Shown here piece by piece: positions 46,862-57,842 of a stretch of 64,000 nucleotides of DNA. The first letter of the stretch is position 1; the number at the start of each line of letters is the position of its first letter. Under the pieces are notes generated by a model. It was not told the origin of the DNA. It did not search any database and was given only the letters and a program-made list of their open reading frames with translations. The stretch is from positions 2,170,001 through 2,234,000 of the forward strand of contig CAUJLY010000001.1 of the NCBI GenBank assembly GCA_963281155.1. Reading direction: 5' to 3'. The stretch comes from Rhabditophanes sp. KR3021. Lineage: Eukaryota; Nematoda; Chromadorea; Rhabditida; Alloionematidae. The position numbers and the translations under genes were made by a program.

Positions 46862-47715
46862 GAAATAATTCATTTATTCTTTATATTCTTTTGTTATGTA
46901 TTTTTATTAAAAATAAATATTTTGAATAGCAAGCGTATTATTAATGAATCATAAATTAATCATCTGTTTAATTCCGCAAAATCAAGATTATTTATTATAG
47001 TTAAGGAATTTCTTGTTTATCAATATGTGACATCAACTTTTGGCTAATTTGTGAAATATAAAATATCTTGAATACCTTAATAAAAAGTCGGCGTGGGTGT
47101 CAATTTGAACATACTCTTTATTATTGTTCTGAGGTGTGAAAAAAGACATATAATAAAGAATGTGCGTAGTAACTACAAACTTTTCATGCTTTAATCTCTA
47201 TTAGGTTTTTATTATAAAAAATAAACTTTTATCACTTTCTTATCAGAATCATAAAATGAACCGTGTACTCTGTGATCTTTTAATACTTGTACAATAAAAC
47301 ACTTACCACACCTTATTGTTCTAAGTAGATTATATTATTGTGCAGTGAAAAGAACAATATTCCTTTGTAAAAAGAGTATCTGCATTGTATTTAAAATGTT
47401 CGAAATTGATAGCAATTGTGAGCAGTCAATATCACACACGAATCCATCTCAAATTTGAATAATTTTGTTATCAGCAAAACCTTATCTAAATAAGGGTGCA
47501 TTTTCCAAGAATCGCATCCTTGTTTTATTTATATCATAAGACTTTAAAAGTTAACAATTTTGTTATCTTGACCTTGCTTACTCATTTTTATTAAAAATTA
47601 AAATGTAAGCCTACAATACCATAGATAAAACGTCATAGGCTTGCTCAAAGATAGGCGAAGCTATTAGGTATAAATAGAACATCAAAGGAAGAGTTTATTG
47701 TATTCCATTCAAAAT
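46862..47715. other. Intergenic, contains promoter of the mucin/VWA gene
   Basis: 854 bp with no coding signal apart from the TATA box listed next. Confidence 0.55.
47669..47676 (+). promoter_or_regulatory. TATA box (TATAAATA)
   Basis: TATAAATA 47 bases before the ATG at 47716. It supports that ATG over the in-frame start codon-free extension at 47698. Confidence 0.6.
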
Positions 47716-50700
47716 ATGAGTAAATTCATTGTATTGGCTATTGTTTCCATTCTTGCTCAGCAAGCTTATTCAAACTGTATTTGCAGCAAGTTCAATCCAG
47801 ATAAACTTGTTCAAGAAGGCGCTAAAACTTACTTATATAGTTCATTTGATCAATTTTTGCAGCCGTGTAATCCTGCCTCGTGTGTATATGTACTACACGC
47901 TGGTGAAAATCTTGGATTGAAAGGGACTTTTTACGGATTAGTTGACTTTAAGAAAACTGAAAGTTCATTAAAGTTCTACAATGGAGTTGATACTTCAGTA
48001 GAACCCTATTTTGTTATTAATAAGTCTATTGGAGATTTCCCACATCTCTTTCCAAAAGTTCCTCTATCAACATCGAGCACCATTACCGTAGTATTTAGCA
48101 GTAATAAAAAATCGAGAATCTTCGCCCCCCAATTTATTTTCAAGGCCAAAGCAGCTAAATTGGCTCCAGTTGTTATAACAAAGAAACCAGTCGTTACTAC
48201 TAAAAAAGTTGTAGAAACCACGAAGGCTCCAGTCATTACAACTCAAAAAGTTGTAGAAACCACGAAGGCTCCAGTCGCTACAACCGAGGAGCCTGTTGAA
48301 ATCACTACCCAAGGATCAGTACAATCAACTGAAGGATCAGTTCAATCAACCAAGAGATCTGCTGAAACCACTGAGGGATCTGTTCAAACCACTGAGGGAT
48401 CTGTTCAAACCACTGAGGGATCTGTTCAAACCACTGAGGGATCTGCTGAAACCACCCCTGCATCTGTTCAAACAACCAAGGGGTCTATTGAAGTAACTAC
48501 AGAAGGATCAGTCCAGTCAACTGAAGGATCTGCCGAAACTACTGAAGGATCTGCTCAAACTACTGAAAGTTCAGTTCAATCAACTGAAAGATCTGCTCAA
48601 ACTACTCAAAGTTCAGTTCAATCGACTGAAGGTTCAGTCCAATCAACTGAAGGATCTGCCCAAACCACTGAAGGATCAGTACAATCAACTGAAGGATCTG
48701 CTGAAACTACACCAGCTTCTGCCCAAACTACTGAAGGATCAGTTCAATCAACCGAAGGATCTGCCGAAACTACACCAGCTTCTGCCCAAACTACTGAAGG
48801 ATCAGTTCAATCAACCGAAGGATCAGTTCAATCAACCGAAGGATCAGTTCAATCAACCGAAGGATCTGCTCAAACTACTGAAAGTTCAGTCCAATCAACT
48901 GAAGGATCTGCCGAAACTACACCAGCTTCTGCCCAAACTACGGAAAGTTCAGTTCAATCAACTGAAGGATCTGCCCAAACCACTGAGGGTTCAATCCAAT
49001 CAACTGAAGGATCTGCCGAAACAACTGAAGGATCTGCCGAAACTACACCAGCTTCTGCCCAAACTACGGAAAGTTCAGTTCAATCAACTGAAGGATCTGC
49101 CCAAACCACTGAGGGTTCAGTCCAATCAACTGATGGATCAGTTCAATCAACCGAAGGATCTGCTGAAACTACACCAGCTTCTGCCCAAACTACTGAAGGA
49201 TCAGTTCAATCAACCGAAGGATCTGCCGAAACTACACCAGCTTCTGCCCAAACTACTGAAGGATCAGTTCAATCAACCGAAGGATCAGTTCAATCAACCG
49301 AAGGATCTGCTCAAACTACTGAAAGTTCAGTCCAATCAACTGAAGGATCTGCCGAAACTACACCAGCTTCTGCCCAAACTACGGAAAGTTCAGTTCAATC
49401 AACTGAAGGATCTGCCCAAACCACTGAGGGTTCAATCCAATCAACTGAAGGATCTGCCCAAACAACTGAAGGATCTGCCGAAACTACACCAGCTTCTGCC
49501 CAAACTACTGAAAGTTCAGTACAATCAACTGATGGATCTGCCCAAACCACTGAGGGTTCAGTCCAATCAACTGAGGGTTCAGTCCAATCAACTGATGGAT
49601 CAGTTCAATCAACCGAAGGATCTGCCAAAACTACCCCGGAATCAGTCCAAACAACTCAAGGATTCGTAGAAATTACTACTCCTGAAACTGAAAGTCAATC
49701 CACCGAAGGCTCAGGTGATTTCACTACTCCAAGTGGTGAACTATCCACACCAGCTGAATCTGAAAATACTACTGAAGCTCCAATTGAAGTTTCTACTGAA
49801 GGTCAATTTGAAACTACCCAGGGAAATGCAGAACTATCCACATCTTCTCAATCTGAGCAAACTACTGAGTCTCCAATCCAAGTCTCTACTGAAGCCCAAG
49901 TTGTGAGCAGTGAATCTCCAATTGAAGTATCAACTGAAGGACAAATTTTGAGCAGTGAATCACCAGTCCAAGTTTCCACTGAAGGTCAAGAAATTACTAG
50001 TGAATCTCCGATTGAAGTATCAACTGAAGGACAAGTTTTGAGCAGTGAATCACCAGTCGAAGTTTCCACCGAAGGACAGGTATTCAGCAGTGAATCTCCA
50101 GTTGAAGTATCAACTGAAGGACAAGTTTTGAGCAGTGAATCACCAGTCCAAGTTTCCACTGAAGGCCAAGAAATTACTAGTGAATCTCCAGTTGAAGTAT
50201 CAACTGAAGGCCAAGAAATTACTAGTGAATCTCCAGTTGAAGTGTCAACTGAAGGACAGGTATTTAGCAGTGAATCACCAATTGAAGTTTCTACTCCATC
50301 TGAGCCATCAACAAATGCTACTGCAATGCCAGTATTCGGAACCACTCCTGAATCATCAAATAATAATACGTTTGCTCCAACTGGCTTCCCAATTATTGTT
50401 ACCAAATTACCAATTTATAACTACACTCAAAGCCCAATTGTAAATGTTACTGGATCCCCAATCTATAACTACACTCAAAGCCCAACTGTAAATGTTACTG
50501 GATCCCCAATCTACAACTACACTCAAAGCCCAACTGTTAACGTTACTGGATCCCCAATCTACAACTACACCCAAAGCCCTTATACCAGCGCTCCAACACA
50601 CGGACCAGTTCATAATGTCACTTCCAAACCAACACCTACAATTAATCCATTCGAATCTGAAGGAGATATTACCATTGTAATTGACTTATCTGCCAGCAAC

Positions 50701-51651
50701 ATCACGAAGGTCTCTCAAGTAGCTCTTAGAATTATCGAGAAACTCAACATTAATGCTAACTTGCCAAACAAAAACACTCGTGTTAATTTGATGTATCTTC
50801 AAAACTTTGGTTCATTTGCTTCTGGATGGGAAAATAGTCAGCAATATTTGTTAGATGCAGCTTTGAATTTGCCAACGGATATGCCTAAATTTGTCAGTTT
50901 ATCATATGCCGATTTCGGAAGAACTTACGAACATTATTTCGCTAAATCTGTTGCTGAAAGACCAAACGTACAAAGAACAGCTGTATTCATTACAGATAAC
51001 GAGTATGTTTATTATTATTATTATTTTTATTAAGTTTACTTTAGTGTGCAAATTGTTCCAAAGGCTGATTTGGCTAAACTAAAGAATCTTGCTGACCAAT
51101 ATGATATCCACCCAGTTGTTGTTTCAACTAATGCATCTGTTAACATTACTACTATTCCTTCAGCTTTTACCGGGTCAAATTCAAACGCCATCATTGTTCA
51201 CCAATTTGACAATATTGACAATCTATTTGAAGACGTTCTTTTGAATGGAAATTTATTGTGTAATGTTGATGCTTTAATTGAAGCAGCTGTTAACTCTAAG
51301 ACTCCAAATGCCTTTGCTTTACCAATTCAAAATAGAAATTCAAAATGGGCACAAAAAAAATATTGCAATAATGTTGATATTCAATTATACTGTGCTGCAC
51401 CAAAAGATTCAAAGAAACAAATTAAACTAGTTCTCAATTCATATAGCTTAGAGCCATTCAAGGATACTTTGACTGTTTACGAGGACTCCGTCGTTGATGC
51501 TTCTTTCACTGGAAGAAATGTTGCTAAATCAGTTGAAACCTTTGATTTGAACACAAAACTAGTTACACTTAGATTAAAGACCAATGAAGCTAGAGTTCTG
51601 AATGGAATTAATTTGAGGTTTGAAAATTGCAATCTAACACAAAACGAGTAA
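47716..51651 (+). CDS. Secreted mucin-like protein with VWA domain and CUB-like C-terminus
   Basis: Exons 47716-51002 and 51045-51651, 1,297 residues; the 42-nt phase-2 intron joins ITDND to VQIVPK. Order: signal peptide (MSKFIVLAIVSILAQQAYS); a novel 150-residue domain shared with the gene at 46394; about 700 residues of Thr/Ser/Glu-rich repeats in three blocks; a short region with paired N-glycosylation sequons (YNYT, VNVT); a von Willebrand A domain (ITIVIDLSASNITK, keeping the D-x-S-x-S metal site; FITD); and a C-terminal CUB-like module (DIQLYCAAPKDSKK..DTLTVYEDS..FTG..LVTLRLKTN..GINLRFENC). VWA plus CUB combinations are common in nematode secreted proteins linked to gut and immune secretions. 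A role in the surface coat is inferred, not shown. Confidence 0.85.
48310..49660 (+). repeat. 6-residue mucin repeat (S-V/A-Q-S/T-T-E-G), about 70 copies
   Basis: An 18-bp unit such as TCAGTTCAATCAACCGAAGG, with longer composite periods of 12-18 residues in which SAQTTEG, SVQSTEG and SAETTPA alternate. Larger stretches are duplicated (compare 48860-49020 with 49300-49470). Confidence 0.85.
49890..50290 (+). repeat. 15-residue repeat (SESPVEVSTEGQVLS), about nine copies
   Basis: A 45-bp unit with variants SESPIEVSTEGQEIT and SESPVQVSTEGQVFS. More acidic than the preceding block. Confidence 0.85.
50412..50580 (+). repeat. 16-residue repeat with two N-glycosylation sequons per copy
   Basis: Three full copies and a partial copy of SPIYNYTQSPTVNVTG (48-bp unit). 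Each carries NYT and NVT, giving at least seven closely spaced predicted N-glycans. Confidence 0.85.
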
Positions 51652-51752
51652 TTAGCTTTTATTTTATCAAATGGTTTCCATTTATACTATTACATACAAT
51701 GAAAATAAAATTCATAAGCATTAAAACAACCATTTTTGTAATTATTTTATAA

Positions 51753-52258
51753 TTAGCTTCTATTGAAGAAATTGGAAGAAAAGGCAGCTGATGCGTCTTT
51801 TGTTGCCTCTTTATCAACTGTTTCAGTTTGAATAGTTTGAATTTGTTCATCTGCTTCGGCTTTTGTTAAATCTTTGTTATTGTAAACATCTTCCATTTTA
51901 TCAAAGACTCCCTTAGCTTCGGGATTTAATTTACTTGAAACGCTAGCAAGTTGTTCGTCTAATAAAGTTTTAGCTGCTGCTTTAGCGTCTTTGAATTGAG
52001 CGTAATCAGCCTAAAATGTGTAAATATTTGTTTAAACTTTTCTTTTACCTGAATTTCTTCATTTTCTCCTGAAATTAATTCTCCAACTTGAAATCCTTTT
52101 TCATTCTCAGATAAATCATTGTTATTCATTATCTCAAAATACTTTTCTCTGGTTCCTTCCGATACAGAAGTTAAAAAAGTAGGTAAAATTTCATCACTGC
52201 TTTGAATAAAAGTAACTAACGCAATTGTTACTACAAATAAAGGTAAAACAAATTTCAT
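51753..52258 (-). CDS. SXP/RAL-2 family secreted protein (DUF148)
   Basis: Exons 52258-52049 and 52010-51753 (minus), 155 residues. Signal peptide MKFVLPLFVVTIALVTFIQS, then EILPTFLTSVSEGTREKYFEIMNNNDLSENEKGFQ, the typical P-F-L...Y..I..N..L...E start of the family. An amphipathic helical second half follows (AQFKDAKAAAKTLLDEQLAS, FDKMEDVYNNKDLTKAEADEQI). The SXP/RAL-2 family is nematode-specific, secreted, and best known as antigens of parasitic species; members bind calcium or magnesium in some cases. An upstream ATG at 52294 would add 12 residues but spoils the signal peptide. The gene is tail-to-tail with the mucin/VWA gene (101 bp apart). Confidence 0.85.
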
Positions 52259-52598
52259 ACTTTCAAATAACCTTGTTTGATATATTTTCATCATTTATAA
52301 ATGATCTCAAAAAGTTCCAGCCGGTTAAACTCAATTTTAATCTGAGTTTATCTCTAATTAATTCAAGTTTAAATCATATTTAGTTCATGTACTGCTTAAT
52401 CTGCAAATTGTCAATTTTTTATAATATCAAAAAAAGACTAAGCTCAAGTATGATATCACATTAAGCGTATCAATAAACATCTTAACTTTAAAATGGAACT
52501 TTATTTATAAATTGGATTAATTCTATTTAAAATCGCTAAACAAATACAAAAATGGTATATAATGAATGTTTCCTGAACTCAAGTTATAAGACCTTGAA
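52259..52598. other. Divergent promoter region, no gene seen
   Basis: 340 bp between the SXP/RAL-2 start (-) and the small Asn-rich gene (+). AT-rich, no distinct motif. Confidence 0.45.
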
Positions 52599-53109
52599 AT
52601 GAATATTTTATTTCTCGTACTTGCTATAATTGGCTGCATTGAAGGATTGCAAGTTTAAAAGATTAAAAGTAAATTTATTTTTTAGTTCATTATCCTCATT
52701 ATTTGGTAGCAAAAGTTCAAATAATAACCAGAATGTTGCGTATAATGATAATGGCCGCAACGTAGCAGTTTCGAATAATGGACAAGACGCCTTATATTAT
52801 GATAACGATGGACATAAAGTTGCTGCTTCTAACGTTGCTTATGATGATCATGGGCATAAGATTGCCATGTCTGGCAATAACGTTGCATATTCAGATGGTC
52901 GTAACAATGCTTATGCTTCAAATGGGCGCAATACCGTATATGCTGCAAATAACAACAGACTTAATAATCATAATTCATACTATGACGACAGCGATAGTTA
53001 TGAATATAATGGAAGAAACAATCAGAGAGGACCTTTTAATTCATACAATTCTCATCAAAATCAAAACCAAGCCTATAATCTACGAGCAACGACTTCGAAC
53101 TATCATTAA
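52599..53109 (+). CDS. Small secreted Asn/Tyr/Gly-rich protein with an apparent GC-AG intron
   Basis: Exons 52599-52648 and 52686-53109, 157 residues. Exon 1 encodes a signal peptide (MNILFLVLAIIGCIEG). The only intron that links it in frame to the long downstream frame runs 52649-52685 (37 nt) and starts GCAAGT, the known GC donor form. Splicing gives IEGFSLSSLFGSKSS. A GT donor four bases downstream (52653) gives the wrong frame. The mature protein has loose repeats of N-V-A-Y-x-D-x-G-R/H-K/N (about 11-13 residues each, residues 30-100), then a Tyr/Asp/Asn-rich tail. There are no cysteines after the signal peptide. Composition suggests a structural or antimicrobial-type secreted peptide, but no family is recognised. 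An alternative reading lacks a signal peptide and an ATG. Confidence 0.6.
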
Positions 53110-53660
53110 GGCCTTATTGTTTTAATATTACAAATAAATATAAACTATAATTTGATATTTCATTTTAGCCATTTGTAAGTGCCTGTGTAAATGTACCCCG
53201 ATCTTTCGTCATTACATCAGCTGAAACAGGTCTTATGTTGCATTATTTTTGATAACAAAAAATTTAGACTTTTATGAAATGTTTTCATTTTCAATAAAGT
53301 TATTCTTTGCGATTTTTGTTGAATCTATAGGTTAGTTTGAAATCATGACGACTGTCTTATGAACAAATAAAATATTGAATTTAGAAAATATGATACATCA
53401 TTTAATTTCTGTGATTAAACGAAAACAAGAATATCTAAAATAATAATCTATTTTCTTAAAATTTAGTATGATTTTATGAAAATATCAACTTAAATATCAT
53501 ATTAGATATTTGAATAATGAATATATGTTTGTTTCTTTCATTTGAGAAGGATTGTTATGTCAAATACTAAAGAATGAGCATGGATTGGTTATTATAAAAT
53601 CAGCATGCGTTATCTCCAAATACTATTTAAGAAGAATAAAATAATAGACTCATCACAAAC
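53110..53660. other. Intergenic, no gene seen
   Basis: 551 bp between the Asn-rich gene and the IgGFc-domain pseudogene. AT-rich, nothing recognised. Confidence 0.5.
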
Positions 53661-54475
53661 ATGATTTTTTTACTTTTATTTTTTGTTTAATCGGATTTAT
53701 TGTTAGTACCTCTGATTCAGATGGAACTTCCTTTATTACATCATTTTTGAACTTCGATCTTGCTCCAACTAAAAAATATGAATTATCTTTGCGTTTTATT
53801 TCAACCGAAACAGATATTAATTTCGTTAACATATCTTATTATTCATTATTGACTCAAAAAATTGAAAGACATTTACATTATAAAATCTATAAGAATCAAA
53901 AGAATAAGGTAGCATATTTTTTAGTATTTAATATTAATATTATTCTTTAGATGTTTTTTGAATATGATGAACTAATTGCTTCAGCTAATAATGAAACAGC
54001 AAGTGTCGAATAGTTGGAAGATCCTCGTATTTTCATAGAATCATACTTTCCAATGAAGGTTATTGCTATGTTGTGCAATATTAAAACAGGTTCTGGTGAT
54101 TCATATTTAGTTGATCCTATTAATTTTGCTAAAACCAATTATGTATTACGTTTACCTAAGGCAGAAGTTGGTGGATATCAAATGTTAAATATATTAGCAA
54201 CTGAAAATATTGAAACTAATATTGACATTGATATTGAATTTTCAACTGAAATAAAACTACACAATCAGGTATTGTTTAAAGGTTTTCTAGGATGTAAGCA
54301 AATTAAAGTAAGGATTCCCGAAGAACTAGTTCGCCTAAATTTACCATTAAATCACAATATCCTATTTTAATTGTTGCTGGAGTGAGTAAAGTGAAATTAC
54401 CTTTTAGAATAGTAAAACCCTCTAATGAAATATATTACGGTTATATAACATATATGCCTCATAAAAACTTGTAGT
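53661..54475 (+). pseudogene. IgGFc-binding-domain pseudogene (truncated dispersed copy)
   Basis: The signal-peptide start MIFLLLFFV runs into a stop; after a frame change the copy continues DSDGTSFITSFLNFDLAPTKK, matching the start of the three copies at 17-23 kb (best with copy 3, DSDGKSFITSFANYKV). The intron seen in copies 2 and 3 is present at the same place. Exon 2 has an in-frame stop just before LEDPRIFIESYFPMKVIAM, then YVLRLPKAEVGGYQML. A further frame change precedes YPILIVAGVSKVKL, and the copy stops where CDY.AF.PLG should follow (..GYITYMPHKNL stop). At least two frame changes and two stops, and the last 40% of the protein is missing. It lies about 30 kb from its relatives and on the opposite strand. 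Confidence 0.75.
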
Positions 54476-55869
54476 GCAAAGAAAGTTTTTTGAAAAATGC
54501 GTACTTTTGATATGTTATGAAGATTGGAATGCAATGCATAAGTATATAAATCAAATCCATTACTAGAATAAAAACACTTTTGGATCTGCCTAAAACGGAT
54601 GTTTAAAATTAACTCAATATTTCGAGCTTACATAGTTCAAATATACCGACACAGTTTTTGCAATATTGCTATAGTTGGGAACAATTAATATAGTCGATGA
54701 AAGTTGAGTTTTGAATGTCATTAAAATAGAATACTTTGTATAATTGAAATAAATGTTTTCATTATTATTTTGTTGTTTATGGTTAAATATCTGGCATAAT
54801 AGTTGTAGCTGATACTATAGTCAAATCAGTATAGGTCAAAAATGTAAAACAACATGAGATTAGCATCAATACATTTTGATTTAATTTGTATCTAAAATAT
54901 TTTCAATTTGGAAACATACCTTTATTCAAAGCGACAGCGTTGATTCTAACACAAAAACTTAATAAACTGAGTGGCAAATATATGACAAAGCTTGAACATT
55001 GGATTAGCATATAGCCGTTTGCAGCACTATTATTTACATACGGTGAATATGAAGTTAATGAAAGAGTGTTTCCAAGCATGAATATTAAGAAAATCAGCAA
55101 TAGAATAAAGCAATAAATACATCATCTTTTTTGTGTATTAATTAATTACTGATTGTCCTTAATTATGTATTAGAAATTGGATGTTTCCTACAAAACAATT
55201 AAGTGTTTAAAATAGTTATTTGATATAAAAGTAATTACTAATGTAGATCAAGAAGTATTTAAATAATTGACATAAACAATTATTCTTATTATATGTCTGA
55301 TTATCTATGTAATGTTTACGCATAGGTTGTCATAATTTAAGATGATGAATACGGATTAATGCCACTAAATGCAACGAATCCTATTAAATATCAACGAGTG
55401 CTAATAAATGCTACGAATGCTGCTAAGATTAGTATATGGTTTAATTAAAGACTATATAAAGATTGCATTTTACAAATAATTCAATTCAAACACTTAAATT
55501 ATTAAACTAATTCAAAAAAGCAATTAATAACCCTCATTAATAATAGTCTCTGTTTTCTCTGGCACAATAAAGTCTTTTTACATCCTTTTTACATCCTTGC
55601 TTCCTTGTGTTTATAAATGGGCTCTGAAATAACTCTTGTAAATTAGTAATATTATCCAATCAAGTATTATATTTGGACATTTATTATCAAATTTGTTATA
55701 AGTTAACATGTTTATTTTCATTTAGATAAAATCATTTTATTAATCACTTGTTCAAACACTTCATTCAATATCCATTTCTAAGGGTCAATTAATTACCATG
55801 CATGTAGATTTAAGTTCATAATGTTTAAATTTTAAATAAATGATGGCGAATCCTATGTTAACATCAATC
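54476..55869. other. Intergenic, no gene seen
   Basis: About 1.4 kb, AT-rich. One minus-strand open frame near 54903-55100 has a hydrophobic stretch but no ATG at its start and no supported continuation. A short degenerate repeat lies at 55365-55435. Confidence 0.5.
55365..55435. repeat. Degenerate short tandem repeat (CTAATAAATGC(T)ACGAAT-like)
   Basis: About three copies of a 24-28-bp unit: ATTAATGCCACTAAATGCAA / CGAATCCTATTAAATATCAA / CGAGTGCTAATAAATGCTAC, drifting in sequence. Confidence 0.5.
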
Positions 55870-55941
55870 TCCCATGTGGTCTAGTGGTTAGGATTCGTGG
55901 CTTTCACCCACGCGGCCCGGGTCCGATTCCCGGCATGGGAA
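55870..55941 (+). tRNA. tRNA-Glu (TTC anticodon)
   Basis: 72 nt. The acceptor stem TCCCATG pairs with CATGGGA, followed by A as discriminator; D-arm GTCTAGTGGTTAGGAT; anticodon stem CGTGG/CCACG with loop CTTTCAC (anticodon TTC); T stem CCGGG/CCCGG. The T loop reads TCCGATT where nearly all tRNAs have TTCGA: base 55923 is C in place of the invariant T55. No intron and no encoded CCA. Confidence 0.9.
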
Positions 55942-56474
55942 TATTTTTGCTGATTAATATTAACTTAATTAGTGTCCCAAATAATAACAGTTTGATTACT
56001 TTTGCTTTAAATAAATTTTATAATTTCTTTACTTTTAATTCCGCAAATAAGTCTGATCCTGTTTCTTTGTGATACCTCCTACGGCCTGTAGAAACGGGAT
56101 ATTAAAGATATTTTTGATGTTCTAAGAGCTATGATACTTTTCTTTCGAACTAAATGAGTGGATTTTTGAAGACAAATATTTGACTCAAGGACAGTCTGTT
56201 TAAGGAAGACCAAATTCATATGTTTAACAACAAATGAAAGTAGTTATTATTTATATGTGACATTTTAAACAATGCAATTATTAATTTTTTAATTTCGTTT
56301 GTTGATACAAATTGAACAAAAATACACATTTTATTGAAAATAAGATCATTCCTTTTATTATAAAGATATTAGCGTCATTTTCAGTAGATTCTTTTATTTG
56401 GAACATTCCAAAGACACCTACTATCGAATTAATTGATAAGGACAAATACTATTTAAATCCCATAGACAGTACTT
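55942..56474. other. Intergenic, no gene seen
   Basis: 533 bp between tRNA-Glu and the 3' end of the phosphatase gene; a T-rich run directly follows the tRNA (ATATTTTTG), suitable as a Pol III stop. Nothing else recognised. Confidence 0.5.
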
Positions 56475-57842
56475 CTATTGAGGGGTCGTAGGGCCTTTGT
56501 GTGGATTGTTGTTGGCATCGACGAGACAATAAGTGCCCTCTGGATCGTTCAAATTCCAGGTTGGATGGTACCCGGCAACTTTCTTCTCATTTGGATCACC
56601 AGCACACATTGGAGCAATCTTGAGCTTAGGATTAGCCGGAAGTTTAAGTTGTTGAAAGGAAACTTGAAGACCTGCTCCCGCAGTATGTTCAAGGACAACA
56701 ACAGCAGCAGCGTTGCTAAACTGGTTGCAATAGTTGGGAGCTGAGAAGACGGTGATTAGCGATTTAGATCCAACCATAATCTCATATCCATCTTGGACTA
56801 CTTGATGTGCCCTAATAACCAATTGAAAGCCCAAAAGCTTGGAAGCGGCTTCAACTACTCCACTACCAAAGGCACATGAAATACCTCTTTGTGAGAAATA
56901 CCAAGCTAAGCCTCGATCTGAAAAGTATTTTCAAAAACAGATATCATATGCAAGCTTACTCGTCGGATCAGACCAAAGCAAATCGGTCAGAAAACCAGAA
57001 TCGGGAGCTTCAACGGGTCTCGTGGTTGCACGAACCATGTCCAAGTTGGTAAGCTCAGGGGAAAGTCCTCCATGCATGCACAATACACGTTTGTTAATGA
57101 GTGCACTCATTGGTAAGCGGTTGAATAAGGTCTGGAAGTCCCACCACAGTCCAACCCTATAAGTGGTAGTACAAGAAGCGTAGAAGCCGTAAATGCGGCA
57201 AACCGACGGACTTTCGTGGTTACCCCGGAGGAGGTACACGCGATCAGGATAACGGATCTTGAGTGCCATCAAATAACAGATAACTTCGACAGATTGGGGT
57301 CCGCGATCCACGTAGTCACCCACAAAAAGGGCTTTGATTTCAGGAACACGACCGGTGATGTCGAGGAGCTGGTGGAAGTCCTGATACTGACCGTGGATGT
57401 CTAAAAAGAATACTTATCATTTTGACTAAACTAGGAAGCGCAGAAAGTATATATGCATTCGCACAGAAATGTTTAAAATAATGTAACACATATTACCTCC
57501 GAAAACCTTGATCTTAGTATTGAGTGGAACATCAACTTCAGTCAAAGTCCCGTCGGCCATAATGTGCTTGGTGCAGTAGAAGATTAAGGCAATCACTTCA
57601 TCTTGGGTAAGAAGTTGATTAATGGTAGCGGGTGTCTTATAAATTCCTTGAAGACGACCGATCACCGAATCAATCCAATCCAACGAGGCATCAGCCAAGT
57701 AACTCGTGCTTTGAAGGGGGAATTTGATAGCCTGAGAAGGTGGCACAGCGGCCCCTGCAGAATCTCCTACTACTTGATGTGAAGAAGCCCCAGTGGCAAG
57801 TGAGGTTGGTGTAGCAGGAATCGTCGAAGTTGGGTCAGTCAT
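56475..57842 (-). CDS. PP1-type Ser/Thr protein phosphatase catalytic subunit, divergent nematode paralogue
   Basis: Exons 57842-57497, 57400-56960 and 56917-56475 (minus), 409 residues, phases consistent. All metal and phosphate ligands are present: GDIHG (split by intron 1), GDYVDRG, LRGNHE, MHGGLSPEL, VIRAHQV and SAPNYCNQF. It differs from canonical PP1 in a 50-residue Ser/Thr/Ala-rich N-terminus, in SPSVCRIYGFYASCTTTYR where PP1 has CASINRIYGFYDECKRRY, and in a 65-residue extension ending GPTTPQ. PP1 removes phosphate from Ser/Thr under control of RVxF-type regulatory subunits. Many nematodes carry expanded, often sperm-enriched, PP1-like paralogues of this sort, which is the most likely class here. 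GC content of the exons is clearly above that of the surroundings. Confidence 0.9.

Noticed and set aside
48296..49906. Lys/Leu/Gln-rich plus-strand frames in the second phase of the mucin/VWA gene
   Set aside because: They are out-of-frame readings of the 18-bp mucin repeat.
54903..55100. Minus-strand 65-residue hydrophobic frame
   Set aside because: The frame has no ATG at its start, and neither downstream splice option gives a continuation longer than a few codons.
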